Source: Pseudomonas sp. RC10
GTDB lineage: Bacteria; Pseudomonadota; Gammaproteobacteria; Pseudomonadales; Pseudomonadaceae
Direction: 5' to 3'
NCBI RefSeq assembly: GCF_038397775.1
Contig: NZ_CP151650.1
Span: 5,270,001-5,334,000 of the forward strand
DNA: 64,000 nucleotides
Part shown: positions 1 to 8,500 of the stretch, piece after piece
Numbering within the stretch: the first letter of the stretch is position 1
Layout: every line of letters begins with the position of its first letter
The notes under the pieces: generated by a model
The model's database searches: none
What the model was told of the DNA's origin: nothing
The model's input: only the letters and a program-made list of their open reading frames with translations
Program-made: the position numbers and the translations under genes

Positions 1-104
1 TGGACGACGACAAGACCAAACCGGAAGACGATGCGTACCTGGCTGAGACCGGCCGGATTCTCCTCGACTACCTCGGTTTGAGCGGGACAGTGGCGAAGAA
101 GTGA
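1..104 (+). CDS. C-terminal end of an unidentified protein (partial at window edge)
   Basis: An open frame enters from the left edge (codons in phase with position 3) and stops at TGA 102-104. The visible tail is about 33 residues, begins with an acidic DDDKTKPEDD stretch and ends GLSGTVAKK. Nothing in it identifies a family. It is followed by a REP doublet and then a terminator-like hairpin, which fits the end of a transcription unit. The function cannot be named from this fragment. Confidence 0.6.
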   Translation, partial: DDDKTKPEDDAYLAETGRILLDYLGLSGTVAKK

Positions 105-140
105 GCAAAGCAGAACGGGCGTACGAACCTTCGCCCTCCC

Positions 141-228
141 TGTAGGAGTGAGCTTGCTCGCGATTGCGTCAGGCCGGTTCGCTAAATGCATCAGGCAGAC
201 CGATATCGCGAGCAAGCTCACTCCTACA
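141..228. repeat. REP doublet (REPIN), GAGTGAGCTTGCTCGCGA family
   Basis: Two inverted REP arms (TGTAGGAGTGAGCTTGCTCG and its complement) face each other across about 40 bp. The same arm recurs at 19218, 34063, 41811 and 57499, and inside the large palindrome at 48818. It is a non-autonomous REPIN. No RAYT transposase is present in the window. Confidence 0.9.
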
Positions 229-303
229 ATCCAGTGGGATCATGAAAGACGACGGGGTGATGTCAAAGCGTCATCAAACAGTCATGAATCTGTCGTGAAA
301 TAC

Positions 304-335
304 GGGGCTCGGCGCCAGGCGTCGAGCCCCTTTTT
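304..335 (+). terminator. Intrinsic terminator-like hairpin just before the EAL gene
   Basis: An 8-bp stem, GGGGCTCG with CGAGCCCC, encloses an 11-nt loop and is followed by five T. It lies only 17 bp upstream of the ATG at 353. It may therefore end the upstream gene or act as an attenuator in the leader of the EAL gene. Confidence 0.6.
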
Positions 336-352
336 CTTGCCCCGAGATTGCC

Positions 353-1335
353 ATGACCGTGACCGAACAGCTGAGCGCCTTGAGTGCGATTTTGACTCAC
401 CGCGACTTGCACAGCCTGTTCCAACCGATTGTGTCGCTGTCGGATCGCCGGATCCTTGGCTACGAAGCCCTGACCCGCGGCCCGTCCAACAGCGCCCTGC
501 ACTCCCCCATCAGCCTGTTCGCCGTTGCCCGTCAGACCGGTCGCCTGAGCGAGCTGGAACTCGCCTGCCGCGAATCGGCGTGTCGACGTTTCAGCGAGCA
601 GAAGCTGGAAGGCAAACTGTTCCTCAACATCTCGCCCGAATCCCTGCTGGAGCCTTCGCACCCCCGGGACGCACCTTGCAGCTGTTGCAACGCTACGGCA
701 TTCCGCCGAGTCAGGTGGTGATCGAGCTGACCGAACAAACGCCGACCGACGACTTTGGCCTCCTTTACAACGCGCTGTATCACTACCGCGACATGGGTTT
801 TTCCATCGCGCTGGACGATCTGGGCGCGGGGTATTCCAGCCTGCGCCTGTGGTCCGAGCTGCGCCCGGATTACGTGAAGATCGACCGCCACTTCATCGAC
901 GGCATTCATCAGGACGCCGTGAAGCGCGAGTTCGTCGGCTCCATGCTGCAGATGGCCAAGGCCTCCCGCGCGCTGGTGATCGCCGAAGGCATTGAGTTGC
1001 AGGAAGAGCTGGAGGTGCTGATCGACATGGGGGTCGAGCTGGTGCAGGGCTATCTGCTGTGCCGCCCGCAAGAACACCCACCCCGCGACGCTCGCGCGCT
1101 GCTGCCGATGCTCGGTCCGAGCGCAGGGAGTTTCAGTGGCGCAGTGGGCGACCTCGATTTGCTGCTCAACACTCAACCTGTGGTGCTTGAATCCACGCCG
1201 ATTGCTGATGTGTTGGAACTCTTTCGTCGCCATGGCGATCTGCACGCCCTGGCCATCGTGGATGAAGGTCATCGCCCCGTAGGCGTCGTCCATAGGAATG
1301 CGCTGTCGGACCTGCGTGTAACCACTCGCTCCTGA
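353..1335 (+). pseudogene. Frameshifted and truncated EAL-CBS c-di-GMP phosphodiesterase gene
   Basis: The reading frame from ATG 353 encodes the start of an EAL domain, including LFQPIVSLSDRRILGYEALTRGP and LFLNISPESLLEP. It then runs out of frame at the C5 tract 661-665. The rest of the domain continues in the next frame (VIELTEQTP, IALDDLGAGYSSLRLWSELRPDYVKIDRHFI, VIAEGIE, QGYLLCRP) and into a CBS-like segment that stops at 1333-1335. One extra C in the tract would restore a single frame. From family memory, Pseudomonas relatives have EAL-CBS-GGDEF and are nearly twice as long. The GGDEF half is absent here, so this copy looks doubly damaged: a 1-nt loss plus loss of the 3' half. A sequencing error in the homopolymer could explain only the first defect. 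Confidence 0.8.
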
Positions 1336-1383
1336 TGGGGCCACTGATCGATGGCGAACGCCGCCCTGCCGGGCCGCGATGAT

Positions 1384-1758
1384 CTAACTCGGCTTGACCT
1401 CTTCCGCGTATTCAAACTCAAAAACTCGCACGACTTCAGCGGCGTGCCAGGAAGCAGCAGCGATGCCGTCGGAGGGGCCGGTGAAGCGGCCGAGGCGTTC
1501 AGCGCATTCGAAGAAGCCGGTGCGCGGCAGACGGCTGGCGCCCTGGCTGATGACCAGCGAGCTGCGCAACGGCTGTTCGGCGCGGGCGTCGAGGGCGGCG
1601 AGGTGTTCGAGGGCGGCGGTCAGGGTTTGCATCGCCGGAGTCGGCAATTGCAGGCGTTCAAGCAAGGCGCGGTAGGTGACCAGATGGCGTTGGCGACGGG
1701 CGAGGTCCAGCTCACTCAGGAGCGCCTCCCAATGCTGACGACTGATGCGCACGCTCAT
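1384..1758 (-). CDS. Conserved hypothetical protein, 124 aa, paired with an HTH regulator
   Basis: A soluble 124-residue protein rich in Leu, Ala and Arg, with no signal peptide or membrane segment. I recognise no motif in it. Its ATG overlaps the TGA of the preceding HTH gene by four bases (ATGA), so the two are almost certainly translationally coupled in one operon. The arrangement of a small regulator followed by a small acidic/basic mixed protein resembles toxin-antitoxin pairs, but nothing in this sequence supports a toxin fold. The function is unknown. Only the operon structure is well supported. Confidence 0.7.
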   Translation of the reverse strand: MSVRISRQHWEALLSELDLARRQRHLVTYRALLERLQLPTPAMQTLTAALEHLAALDARAEQPLRSSLVISQGASRLPRTGFFECAERLGRFTGPSDGIAAASWHAAEVVRVFEFEYAEEVKPS

Positions 1759-2102
1759 GCTTCACCTCGCCAGCCCGGCACGCCCAATTCCCAGGCGAGA
1801 CTGCGCTGTATGGCGGCGTCGGGCTCGCGGTTTCCGCTTTCGATCATTTCCAGATAAGAAGGGCTGATCCCCACCGCTCGGGCCAGTACGGCCAGCTCGA
1901 CACCCTTGGCCTGGCGCAGTGACCCCAGTTGGTCGAACGAGGGCAAATCCGAATCGGCATCGGCGGACGCGGCAGACTGGTCGGACGAGGCTGCCTCCGG
2001 TGCACGGGACACGCCCGCCGCCTTCAACAGCGCCTGATACTCCGCCCATGGCAACACCGCGTATTCTGGCTCTCCATCGCGAGAAATAACCTGAAGATCC
2101 AT
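1755..2102 (-). CDS. XRE-family HTH regulator with an antitoxin-like N-terminus
   Basis: A 115-residue protein. The N-terminal ~30 residues (VISRDGEPEYAVLPWAEYQALL) resemble the Phd/YefM style in which a repressor-like strand precedes an EYQALL helix. A Ser/Ala/Asp-rich linker follows. Residues ~55-110 form a lambda-repressor-type HTH (LGSLRQAKGVELAVLARAVGISPSYLEMIESGNREP). I chose ATG 2102 over the in-frame GTG 2108 because a GGGGG Shine-Dalgarno lies 5-6 nt upstream. It heads a two-gene operon with the 124-residue protein and probably regulates that operon, which is an inference from architecture. Confidence 0.8.
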   Translation of the reverse strand: MDLQVISRDGEPEYAVLPWAEYQALLKAAGVSRAPEAASSDQSAASADADSDLPSFDQLGSLRQAKGVELAVLARAVGISPSYLEMIESGNREPDAAIQRSLAWELGVPGWRGEA

Positions 2103-2257
2103 AACCACCCCCTGTAGGACGAATAGCCGTTTCTTGTAATCTTTTTCTCTGTATTGGCGGCATCTTACCAGCGGATGAGGGGCAAAGGCGTACGGGGGAT
2201 CGACAGAGTTTTCTCATGAACGACGTTTTGGGGGATTGAGATGCCGGTGAGCTGACT

Positions 2258-2344
2258 TGTGGGAGCGAATTCATCCGCGAATCGGTTTTACAGACGCCGC
2301 ATCTCCATCGCCTGCACCCCTTCGCGAATGAATTCGCTCCCACA
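2258..2344. repeat. REP doublet, GAGCGAATTCATTCGCGAA family
   Basis: Inverted arms beginning TGTGGGAGCGAATTCAT, with one arm varied to TCATCCGCG, flank a ~40-bp spacer. The family recurs at 15707, 25936-26363 (three copies), 27740, 37638 and 59316. Confidence 0.9.
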
Positions 2345-2372
2345 GGTGGATCGGACGGGAGCAGATCAGCTG

Positions 2373-2822
2373 TCAGTCTTTCTTTTCTTGCTCCAGCACT
2401 TTCGGCGTCGAGGGCAAACGCCCGACCACGGCGAGCTTTTCCGGGCTCTGCCGCTCACGCCAAGCGCGGAATGCGCTGAGTTCTGCTTCCAGGCTCTTCA
2501 TCACCCACGCCAGGACCGCGATGTCGTCTAGCATGCCCAATCCCGGAATCCAGTCTGGAATGGCGTCCAACGGGCTCAAAAAATACATCAGCCCCGCCAC
2601 CACCGACAAAATCGCCTTGCCACTGATGGCCCGGTACTCACCGCGCCAGTACGCCAGACACAGGGCCTGCAAGAGCTTGAGGTCGTCCTTGAGTTTGCCC
2701 AGCCGGTTGCCATCGCTCGCGGCCTTACCCGCCACCGCGAACAACAATGCGGGCAAACGACCTGCTGCCATCAACCGCTTGGCCATGGGCAGGTAACGAA
2801 TGAAATTCCAGGGTGCTTTCAT
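2373..2822 (-). CDS. YkvA/DUF1232 family protein
   Basis: A 149-residue protein. Near residues 75-125 it carries the DUF1232 core, a short hydrophobic stretch followed by LSPLDAIPDWIPGLGMLDDIAVLAWVMK. This is the YkvA-type membrane-interacting signature with the conserved P-D-IPD and D-D motifs. The frame is open further upstream, but ATG 2822 (MKAPWNFIRYLP) has a GGAG five bases before it and matches the usual family start. The biochemical role of the family is unknown. It lies alone between a REP doublet and a DnaA-box palindrome. Confidence 0.85.
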   Translation of the reverse strand: MKAPWNFIRYLPMAKRLMAAGRLPALLFAVAGKAASDGNRLGKLKDDLKLLQALCLAYWRGEYRAISGKAILSVVAGLMYFLSPLDAIPDWIPGLGMLDDIAVLAWVMKSLEAELSAFRAWRERQSPEKLAVVGRLPSTPKVLEQEKKD

Positions 2823-2916
2823 ATTCACTCCAGCGATATCGATAAAAATCGACCAAATGGCCCATCGCGCTCGATGGAAGAACCCGACCTGTAAACGCTC
2901 TTCATCACGCACAAAA

Positions 2917-2945
2917 GGTTATCCACACAAATTGTGGATAACCTT
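2917..2945. promoter_or_regulatory. Palindrome of two perfect DnaA-box sequences
   Basis: TTATCCACA (2919-2927) and its complement TGTGGATAA (2933-2941) face each other across 5 bp inside a 13-bp-arm palindrome. Both match the strict DnaA box consensus TTATNCACA. An AT-rich stretch lies at about 2998-3047. The site is 95 bp upstream of the YkvA-like ATG. No replication genes are near, so it is not an obvious oriC. Confidence 0.55.
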
Positions 2946-3176
2946 GTGAACAGAGCCGGTTTACGGCGCTGAAACGCCCGTTTTATAGGGCTCTGCCTTA
3001 AATCGCGCGTTTTTTACTCACATAAATAAACGCAAAAAATCGTTGACTTGAGGGTTCGCCGAGGCTACCCACGACAGTTAAAAACCTGACGCATCGTTCA
3101 GCAAATGCCGACATTGCTCCATCTGCCAACGGTATTGGGACTGCCCTCTCCCTGCCCCGTTCGATTTATTTTCGGC

Positions 3177-3210
3177 AAAAACGAAAATGCCCCGTCGAGA
3201 CGGGGCATTT
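3177..3210 (-). terminator. Intrinsic terminator of the FKBP gene
   Basis: A 10-bp perfect stem, ATGCCCCGTC with GACGGGGCAT (3187-3208), is followed on the minus strand by a run reading TTTTCGTTTTT. It lies 28 bp after the stop of the FKBP lipoprotein gene. Confidence 0.9.
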
Positions 3211-3237
3211 CTGTTCAAGCGGCAATCGACGGATCGA

Positions 3238-4023
3238 TTACTTCTTGGCAGCAGGCTTGGCAGGTTCGGCTGCCGGGGCAGCTTCTTCTTCCTCGTCCGC
3301 TGCGTCAGCGGCGTCGTTGCCAGCAGCAGCCGGGTCCTTGATGCCCAGCAGTTCCAGGTCAAAGACCAGAACCGAGTTGGCCGGGATCATCGGGCTTGGG
3401 CTTTGAGCGCCATAAGCCAGATCGCTCGGGATGTAGAGCTTGATCTTCTCGCCAACGTGCATCAGTTGCAGGCCTTCGACCCAGCCTGGAATCACACCGC
3501 TGACCGGCAGATCGATCGGGCTGCCGCGCTCGACAGAGCTGTCGAACACCTTGCCGTCAGTCAGCTTGCCTTCGTAGTGAACGGTCACGACATCAGTCGG
3601 CTTGGGTACTGGGCCATCGGCTTGCTTGATGACTTCGTACTGCAGGCCAGAAGCGGTAGTGGTCACTTCTTTACGCTTGCCGTTTTCTTCGAGGAATTTT
3701 TTGCCAGCGGCTGCCGACTCTTCGCTCATCTTGGCCATGCGTTCTTCAGCACGCTTTTGCAGCTCGCCGAAGGCCGCAACCAGCTCTTCGTCTTTCAGTT
3801 TCTGTTCTTTCTTGCCGACGGCATCTTCGATACCCAGCGCTACGGCTTTGGAATCCAGATCGTCCATGCCTTCTTGAGCCAGGCTCTTGCCCATGTTCAG
3901 GCCGATGCCGTAGGACGCTTTTTGTGCCGGGGTTTTCAGCTCAACGGTGCTGGCTTGCTTATCACAGCCCGCGAGTACCAGACCGACCAGGGCAATCGCC
4001 GCTGCCAACCGATGCTGTTTCAT
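3238..4023 (-). CDS. FKBP-type peptidyl-prolyl isomerase, lipoprotein (FkpA/Mip-like)
   Basis: A 261-residue protein. The start at 4023 gives a lipoprotein signal with lipobox LAGC and Cys20. Residues ~35-125 match the FKBP_N dimerisation helix region (KASYGIGLNMGKSLAQEG). Residues ~130-225 form the FKBP catalytic domain (VTVHYEGKLTDGKVFDSS, IPGWVEGLQLMHVGEK, YGAQ). The C-terminus is an Ala/Glu/Pro/Lys-rich tail, AAEPAKPAAKK. It should catalyse cis-trans prolyl isomerisation in the periplasm, anchored to a membrane by the lipid. An AAGGAAA ribosome site supports the start. The frame opens 28 codons further upstream, but that extension has no signal and no RBS. It is followed by its own terminator. 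Confidence 0.9.
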   Translation of the reverse strand: MKQHRLAAAIALVGLVLAGCDKQASTVELKTPAQKASYGIGLNMGKSLAQEGMDDLDSKAVALGIEDAVGKKEQKLKDEELVAAFGELQKRAEERMAKMSEESAAAGKKFLEENGKRKEVTTTASGLQYEVIKQADGPVPKPTDVVTVHYEGKLTDGKVFDSSVERGSPIDLPVSGVIPGWVEGLQLMHVGEKIKLYIPSDLAYGAQSPSPMIPANSVLVFDLELLGIKDPAAAGNDAADAADEEEEAAPAAEPAKPAAKK

Positions 4024-4145
4024 CCTGTTTCCTTGTTCATGCGCCGAAAGGGCAAACGAGTAAAGCCGCGAGCTTATCAGGCCGCCGCGATCAATGGCTA
4101 CCGGCATGAGAGGGGGAAAAGGTCGATAAGTTCAGGTAACCAAAG

Positions 4146-4169
4146 GTTTTCTCGTTCTATCGAGAAAAC
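4146..4169. repeat. 9-bp inverted repeat upstream of the FKBP gene
   Basis: GTTTTCTCG and CGAGAAAAC are separated by six bases, 123 bp upstream of the FKBP start codon. It could be an operator or the end of a transcript. The sequence does not decide. Confidence 0.4.
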
Positions 4170-4283
4170 GGTTCAGTTTTGGTTCAGGCGGTCTTGGGAA
4201 GCGTAATTGTCGGCACAGCCCTTTTGCGGTGTCCAGGGCCTACCGCCAGACTCAGCCACTGCTTGCCCAACCTGTGGGAGATT

Positions 4284-5246
4284 CTATGTTTGGGGGGCAA
4301 CCCCCAAACGTTTCGTAGAGTCGTACTCTTCCCGTTTCTTCATCAGCGAGAAGGCCACCCCTGCGAGCTTCCTGCTCAATATCGTCAACGCTTCAGTTCT
4401 GGCTTTCCCCTCGCCTATTTTCTTCTCGTAATACGGTTTCCATGTCGCCGATCGGCAGGCGGCCATTGAAGCGTTGTAGCCTAGCCGGCGTACCTCGGGG
4501 TCGCCTTTCTTGCTTAGCCGGCGGCGACCGGATTTGTTCCCGGAATCCGACACCCGCAAATCCAGCCCCAGATAGGCGATGTACGCATCTACGTTTTTGA
4601 ATTCGCCTCGAAGGAATGCCGCAAACAGCGCTGTGGCGGTCAGGAACCCGACGCCTTCGATGCCCTGGCAACGTTTGACCTGATCCATTTCACCGGACTT
4701 GATCAGCACTTGCTTGAGCTGTTTCTCGATATCTTTGATCAGATGGCTGAAGCGACGCATCAACTTCTCGAACCCCTTCCTGAGGTCTTTTTCATCCTTC
4801 CAGCCTTGGCGCAGTGACGTCTGGCTATTGACCAGCGAGGCCCTGCGATGCAGCAGATGCTTGAGCTGGGTGTGCAACTGGGGTGGCGGGCTCCACTGAC
4901 GCAGCTCGTCACCTTCCTTTTCCAGATAGCGAGCCAGCAGATGTGCATCGCACGCATCTGTTTTGGCGCGCTTGCCCAGACTTTCTCGATATTTGCTTAC
5001 GCGTGCCGCATCGACGACAAACACCAGGTGCCCCATGTCATGGGCCATTTCCACTAGGTCCAGATGGTAGGTATTGGTCGCCTCGAGGGCGATGGCACTG
5101 CCTTGAGGCAATGTCTTGAGCCAGTGGTGAATCGAAGTTCGCTCATTGACCAAACAATGAGTTTTATCCACACCACGCTGAGCGGTGACAAGTTCCGCCA
5201 TCGCCACATCGACACCCACAATCGCCGCTGCATCAAGGATTGCCAT
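4284..5246 (-). CDS. IS110-family transposase (DEDD recombinase)
   Basis: A 320-residue protein. The N-terminal RuvC-like DEDD half shows Asp13 in VGVDVAM, a Glu in ALEATN and the pair in KTDACDAHLLARY. The C-terminal half is a Transposase_20 domain (CQGIEGVGFLTATALFAAF, AYLGLDLRVSDSGNKSGRRRLSKKGDPEVRRLGYNAS), which carries the catalytic serine region of IS110 enzymes. The length is typical and there is no frameshift, so the enzyme may be active. GGAGGG lies six bases before ATG 5246. A short hairpin TTTGGGGG/CCCCCAAA overlaps the last codons. The enzyme is expected to act with an RNA from the non-coding end of the element. Confidence 0.92.
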   Translation of the reverse strand: MAILDAAAIVGVDVAMAELVTAQRGVDKTHCLVNERTSIHHWLKTLPQGSAIALEATNTYHLDLVEMAHDMGHLVFVVDAARVSKYRESLGKRAKTDACDAHLLARYLEKEGDELRQWSPPPQLHTQLKHLLHRRASLVNSQTSLRQGWKDEKDLRKGFEKLMRRFSHLIKDIEKQLKQVLIKSGEMDQVKRCQGIEGVGFLTATALFAAFLRGEFKNVDAYIAYLGLDLRVSDSGNKSGRRRLSKKGDPEVRRLGYNASMAACRSATWKPYYEKKIGEGKARTEALTILSRKLAGVAFSLMKKREEYDSTKRLGVAPQT

Positions 5247-5450
5247 GTCACACCCTCCGAGTTAGGGTTGAAGAGCTTGCTGGGGGTTCACCGTAAGCGC
5301 TGGCTTGCTTCTATCGTCGGTCCAGGCCGATGCATTCCATATCGGCGCTTGTAGGTGACAGGGTGGGGCTGGAAGTCTCCCAACGGTCTGTACTGGCTAG
5401 AGTCAGATTCGGCTTTCCGTCCCTCCCACCCCATCAAGTCTAAACATACA
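5247..5450 (-). ncRNA. Candidate IS110 bridge RNA region
   Basis: About 200 non-coding bases lie upstream of the transposase, where IS110-group elements such as IS621 encode their bridge RNA. A GCCGAT/ATCGGC hairpin is visible. On the transposase strand AGCAAGCCAGC (complement of 5299-5309) matches the genomic target flank AGCAAGCCGGC (complement of 5452-5462) at 10 of 11 positions. That is the sense expected of a left target guide. TACAAG also matches the reverse complement of the start of the element. The order of these segments differs from that of IS621, so individual loops are not assigned with confidence. Confidence 0.5.
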
Positions 5451-5506
5451 AGCCGGCTTGCTGGCGAAAGCGGTAGAGCTGGCGCTGACCATTTTGATAA
5501 ATGGCC

Positions 5507-8500
5507 TCAGTACACGTCCCGAACGTAGCGCTTCTGCTCGGCCATCTGCCGCAGGTGCTCGACGGCCCGCTCTTCACTCATCCCACCCTGCGTCACGATG
5601 ACGTCGCGCAAGGCGTGATCGACATCCTTGGCCATGTGCGTGGCATCACCGCAGACATAAAGGTGTGCCCCCTCCTGCAACCAGCGCCACAGCTCGGCGC
5701 CTTGTTGCCGAATGCGGTGCTGGACATAGATTTTTTCGGCCTGATCGCGGGAAAAAGCCAGGCTGAGTCGGGTCAGCAGCCCGTCCTTTTGCATCCCTTG
5801 CAGTTCATCGCGGTAGTAGAAATCGGTGGCCGCGTGCTGCTCGCCGAAGAACAGCCAGTTGGCGCCCCGATCCCCTCTCGCCTGCCGCTCTTGCAGGAAA
5901 GCCCGAAACGGCGCCACGCCGGTGCCCGGTCCGATCATGATCATCGGCACATCGCCGTCGCGGGGTGGGCGAAAGTGCTGCGTCGGTTGCAGGAAAATCG
6001 GCACCGGGCTGGCGTCCGCTCGATCGGCGAGAAAGGTCGAGGACACGCCTTTGCGTTGGCCGTACCGAACCGCAGACACCGTCAGATGGACCTCGTCGGG
6101 ATGGGCTTTTGAACTGGAGGCGATGGAATACAGGCGCGGCTGCAAAGGTTTGAGCTGTTCCAGTAGCGCCTGCGCTGAGCACTGGATCGGATATTCGCGC
6201 AGCACATCTGCGAGCTGCCGCCCCCATAACCAGCTTTTCAGCTCGCCCCTGAGGGATTCACCGAGCAGGACCTTCAGTTCCTGACTGCCGCTGCGCTCGG
6301 CAATGAAATTCAGCATCTCCGGAGTGGGCCGGGCGATTTCCAGATGCTCGGTCAACGCGTGCCGCAGCGAAACCTCCCCGGCCTTGGCGACGTGCACCGC
6401 TTGCTCGCCCTTGAGCTGTGTGAGATCGAGCATTTCATCGACCAGCGCAGGGCAGTTGCGCGGCCACACACCCAAGGCATCGCCCGCTTCATAGGTCATG
6501 CCCGAATCCCCGAGCGTGAGCGCGAACTGGCGCGTGTCTTTGCTTGCGCCCTGCCCGTTCAAGCGCCGATTGATCGAGAGCCGGGCGTAATGAGGACGTG
6601 TGCGAGTCGGCTGATCGCTGATCGTTTCCTGCACCTCGGCAGCAGGCAGCTCCAGCTCCAGCGCCTGCTGCAATGCCTTGAACCACATTTCGCCCGACGC
6701 CTGAAAATCCCCGTCACAATCGACCCGGTTCACCAGCGGCGTTGCGCCCAGTTCCGACAAGCGCTGATCAAGATTCCGACCGTGCTGGCAGAAGCGGTCA
6801 TAACTCGGATCGCCCAACGCCAACACGGCGTAGCGCAGCGATTCCAGTCGCTGTTGTTGCGCACTCAGGGCCTGCCAGAAACCTTGGCCGTTGTCTGGAG
6901 AGTCGCCGTCGCCGAAGGTGCTGCTGATCAGCGCGATGTTGCTGACTTCACCCAAGCGCTTCGCCGAAAAACTGTCCATCGCCGACACTTGAACCGGCAC
7001 GCCTGCCGAGCGCAAACGTGAGCCGAAACCTTTGGCCAACGTCTCGGCATTGCCGGTCTGCGAGGCCCACAACAGGGTCAAGAGTGGCTCGCCCTCAGCC
7101 TCGTCCACGGCGTCATCTTCTGTCTGCGGCAGGTCGAGAAAGCGATGACCGATCAGCTCGACCTTTTTCAATGCAACCGCGCAGAACTTGAATTCCGGCT
7201 GCCGGGAAATCGGGTCGATGGCGTCGCTGGTCACAACGTTTATAGCGAGGTGTTCACCGTACACGTCATTCCAGTGAAACGGCGCGAAGCAATTGCCGGG
7301 ACGCACGCGGTCGGTGATCACGGCGGGCAACACGGCGTGGCCTCTCGCTGAGCGGATTTCCACCGCATCCTTGTCGGCGATGCCCAACGCAGCGGCGTCG
7401 TCCGGGTGAATCTCGACGAAGGGGCCGGGGTTGAGTTTGTTCAGGGTCGCGACCTTGCCGGTCTTGGTCAGCGTGTGCCATTGGTGCTGCACGCGGCCCG
7501 TGTTGAGCACCATCGGAAAGGTATCGTTGGGCAGTTCGGCGGGCGGCATGTGCGGACGCGGCAGAAACACCGCCTTGCCGTTTTCGGTGGCAAACACAAT
7601 GGCGGGACGCTGGCCGCTCTCGTCCTGTTTCAGCGTCTGACTGACGCCATCGTTTAGGTAACGATTCGGGTTGCGGGTGCCTGGGTCGTCCGGCGCGCAG
7701 GGCCATTGCAGTGGCTGTTGGCGCAAGCGCGCATAGCTGGCGCCACGAATGTCGTAGCCGGTTTTCGGGTTCCAGGCCTGTTTGATTTCCTCGAACACGT
7801 CTTCCGCCGAGGTGTAGCCGAAGGCGTCGGCAAAGCCCATTTCACAGGCCACGTGGGCGATGATTTGCCAGTCGGGCAAGGCCTCTCCCGGCGCATCGAC
7901 GGCCTTTTGCGTGAGGTTCAGGTTGCGCTCGGAGTTGATCATCACCCCTTCGGATTCTGCCCATAGCGCGCCCGGCAGAAGAATGTCAGCGTAGCGGTTG
8001 GTTTCGGTGTCGAGGAAGGCGTCCTGAGTAATGACCAATTCGGCAGACTGCAACGCTTCGATCACCGTAGCGCGGTTGGCGACGCTGGCGACCGGGTTGG
8101 TGCAGATAATCCAGCAGGCTTTGATCGCGCCGTCGCGCATCTGCTCGAACATATCGATGGTGCCGCCGCCAACGGTCTGGCCGAGGCTACTCTGGGGGAT
8201 CGACCACAGCGCTTCTATAAAGGAACGGTCCTGTTCAACGAGGACCGAGCGCTGTCCGGGAAGTCCCGGCCCCATGTAGCCCATTTCCCTACCGCCCATG
8301 GCATTGGGCTGGCCGGTCAGGGAGAACGGGCCACTGCCCGGCTGGCAAATCGCGCCGGTCGCCAAGTGCAGGTTGCACAACGCGTTGGTGTTCCAGGTGC
8401 CATGGGTGCTCTGGTTCAGGCCCATGGTCCAGCAGCTCATCCAGTCCGGCGCCAGGCCGATCATCGCAGCCGCCTGACGAATATCGGCCTCGGCCAGTCC

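Larger units (their letters stand above)
4281..5450 (-). mobile_element. IS110-family insertion sequence inserted in a REP element
   Basis: A ~1.17-kb element encoding one transposase. The left flank ends CCTGTGGGAG and the right flank resumes AGCCGGCTTGCTGGCGAA. Together they rebuild a REP arm of the type intact at 17820 (GGAGCCGGCTTGCTGGCGAA). The dinucleotide AG (CT on the transposase strand) is present at both junctions (4279-4280 and 5451-5452). There is no longer target duplication and no terminal inverted repeat, as expected of IS110 elements. Insertion of IS110-type elements into REP sequences is established in enterobacteria and Pseudomonas. Exact ends are uncertain by about two bases because the shared dinucleotide can belong to either side. 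Confidence 0.88.

Noticed and set aside
353..721. Separate 122-residue EAL fragment as a gene of its own
   Set aside because: It is the 5' part of one broken gene. The downstream frame continues the same EAL domain directly after the C5 tract.
2917..2945. Replication origin
   Set aside because: There are only two DnaA boxes, and no dnaA, dnaN, rpmH or parAB gene nearby. I keep it only as a DnaA-box palindrome.
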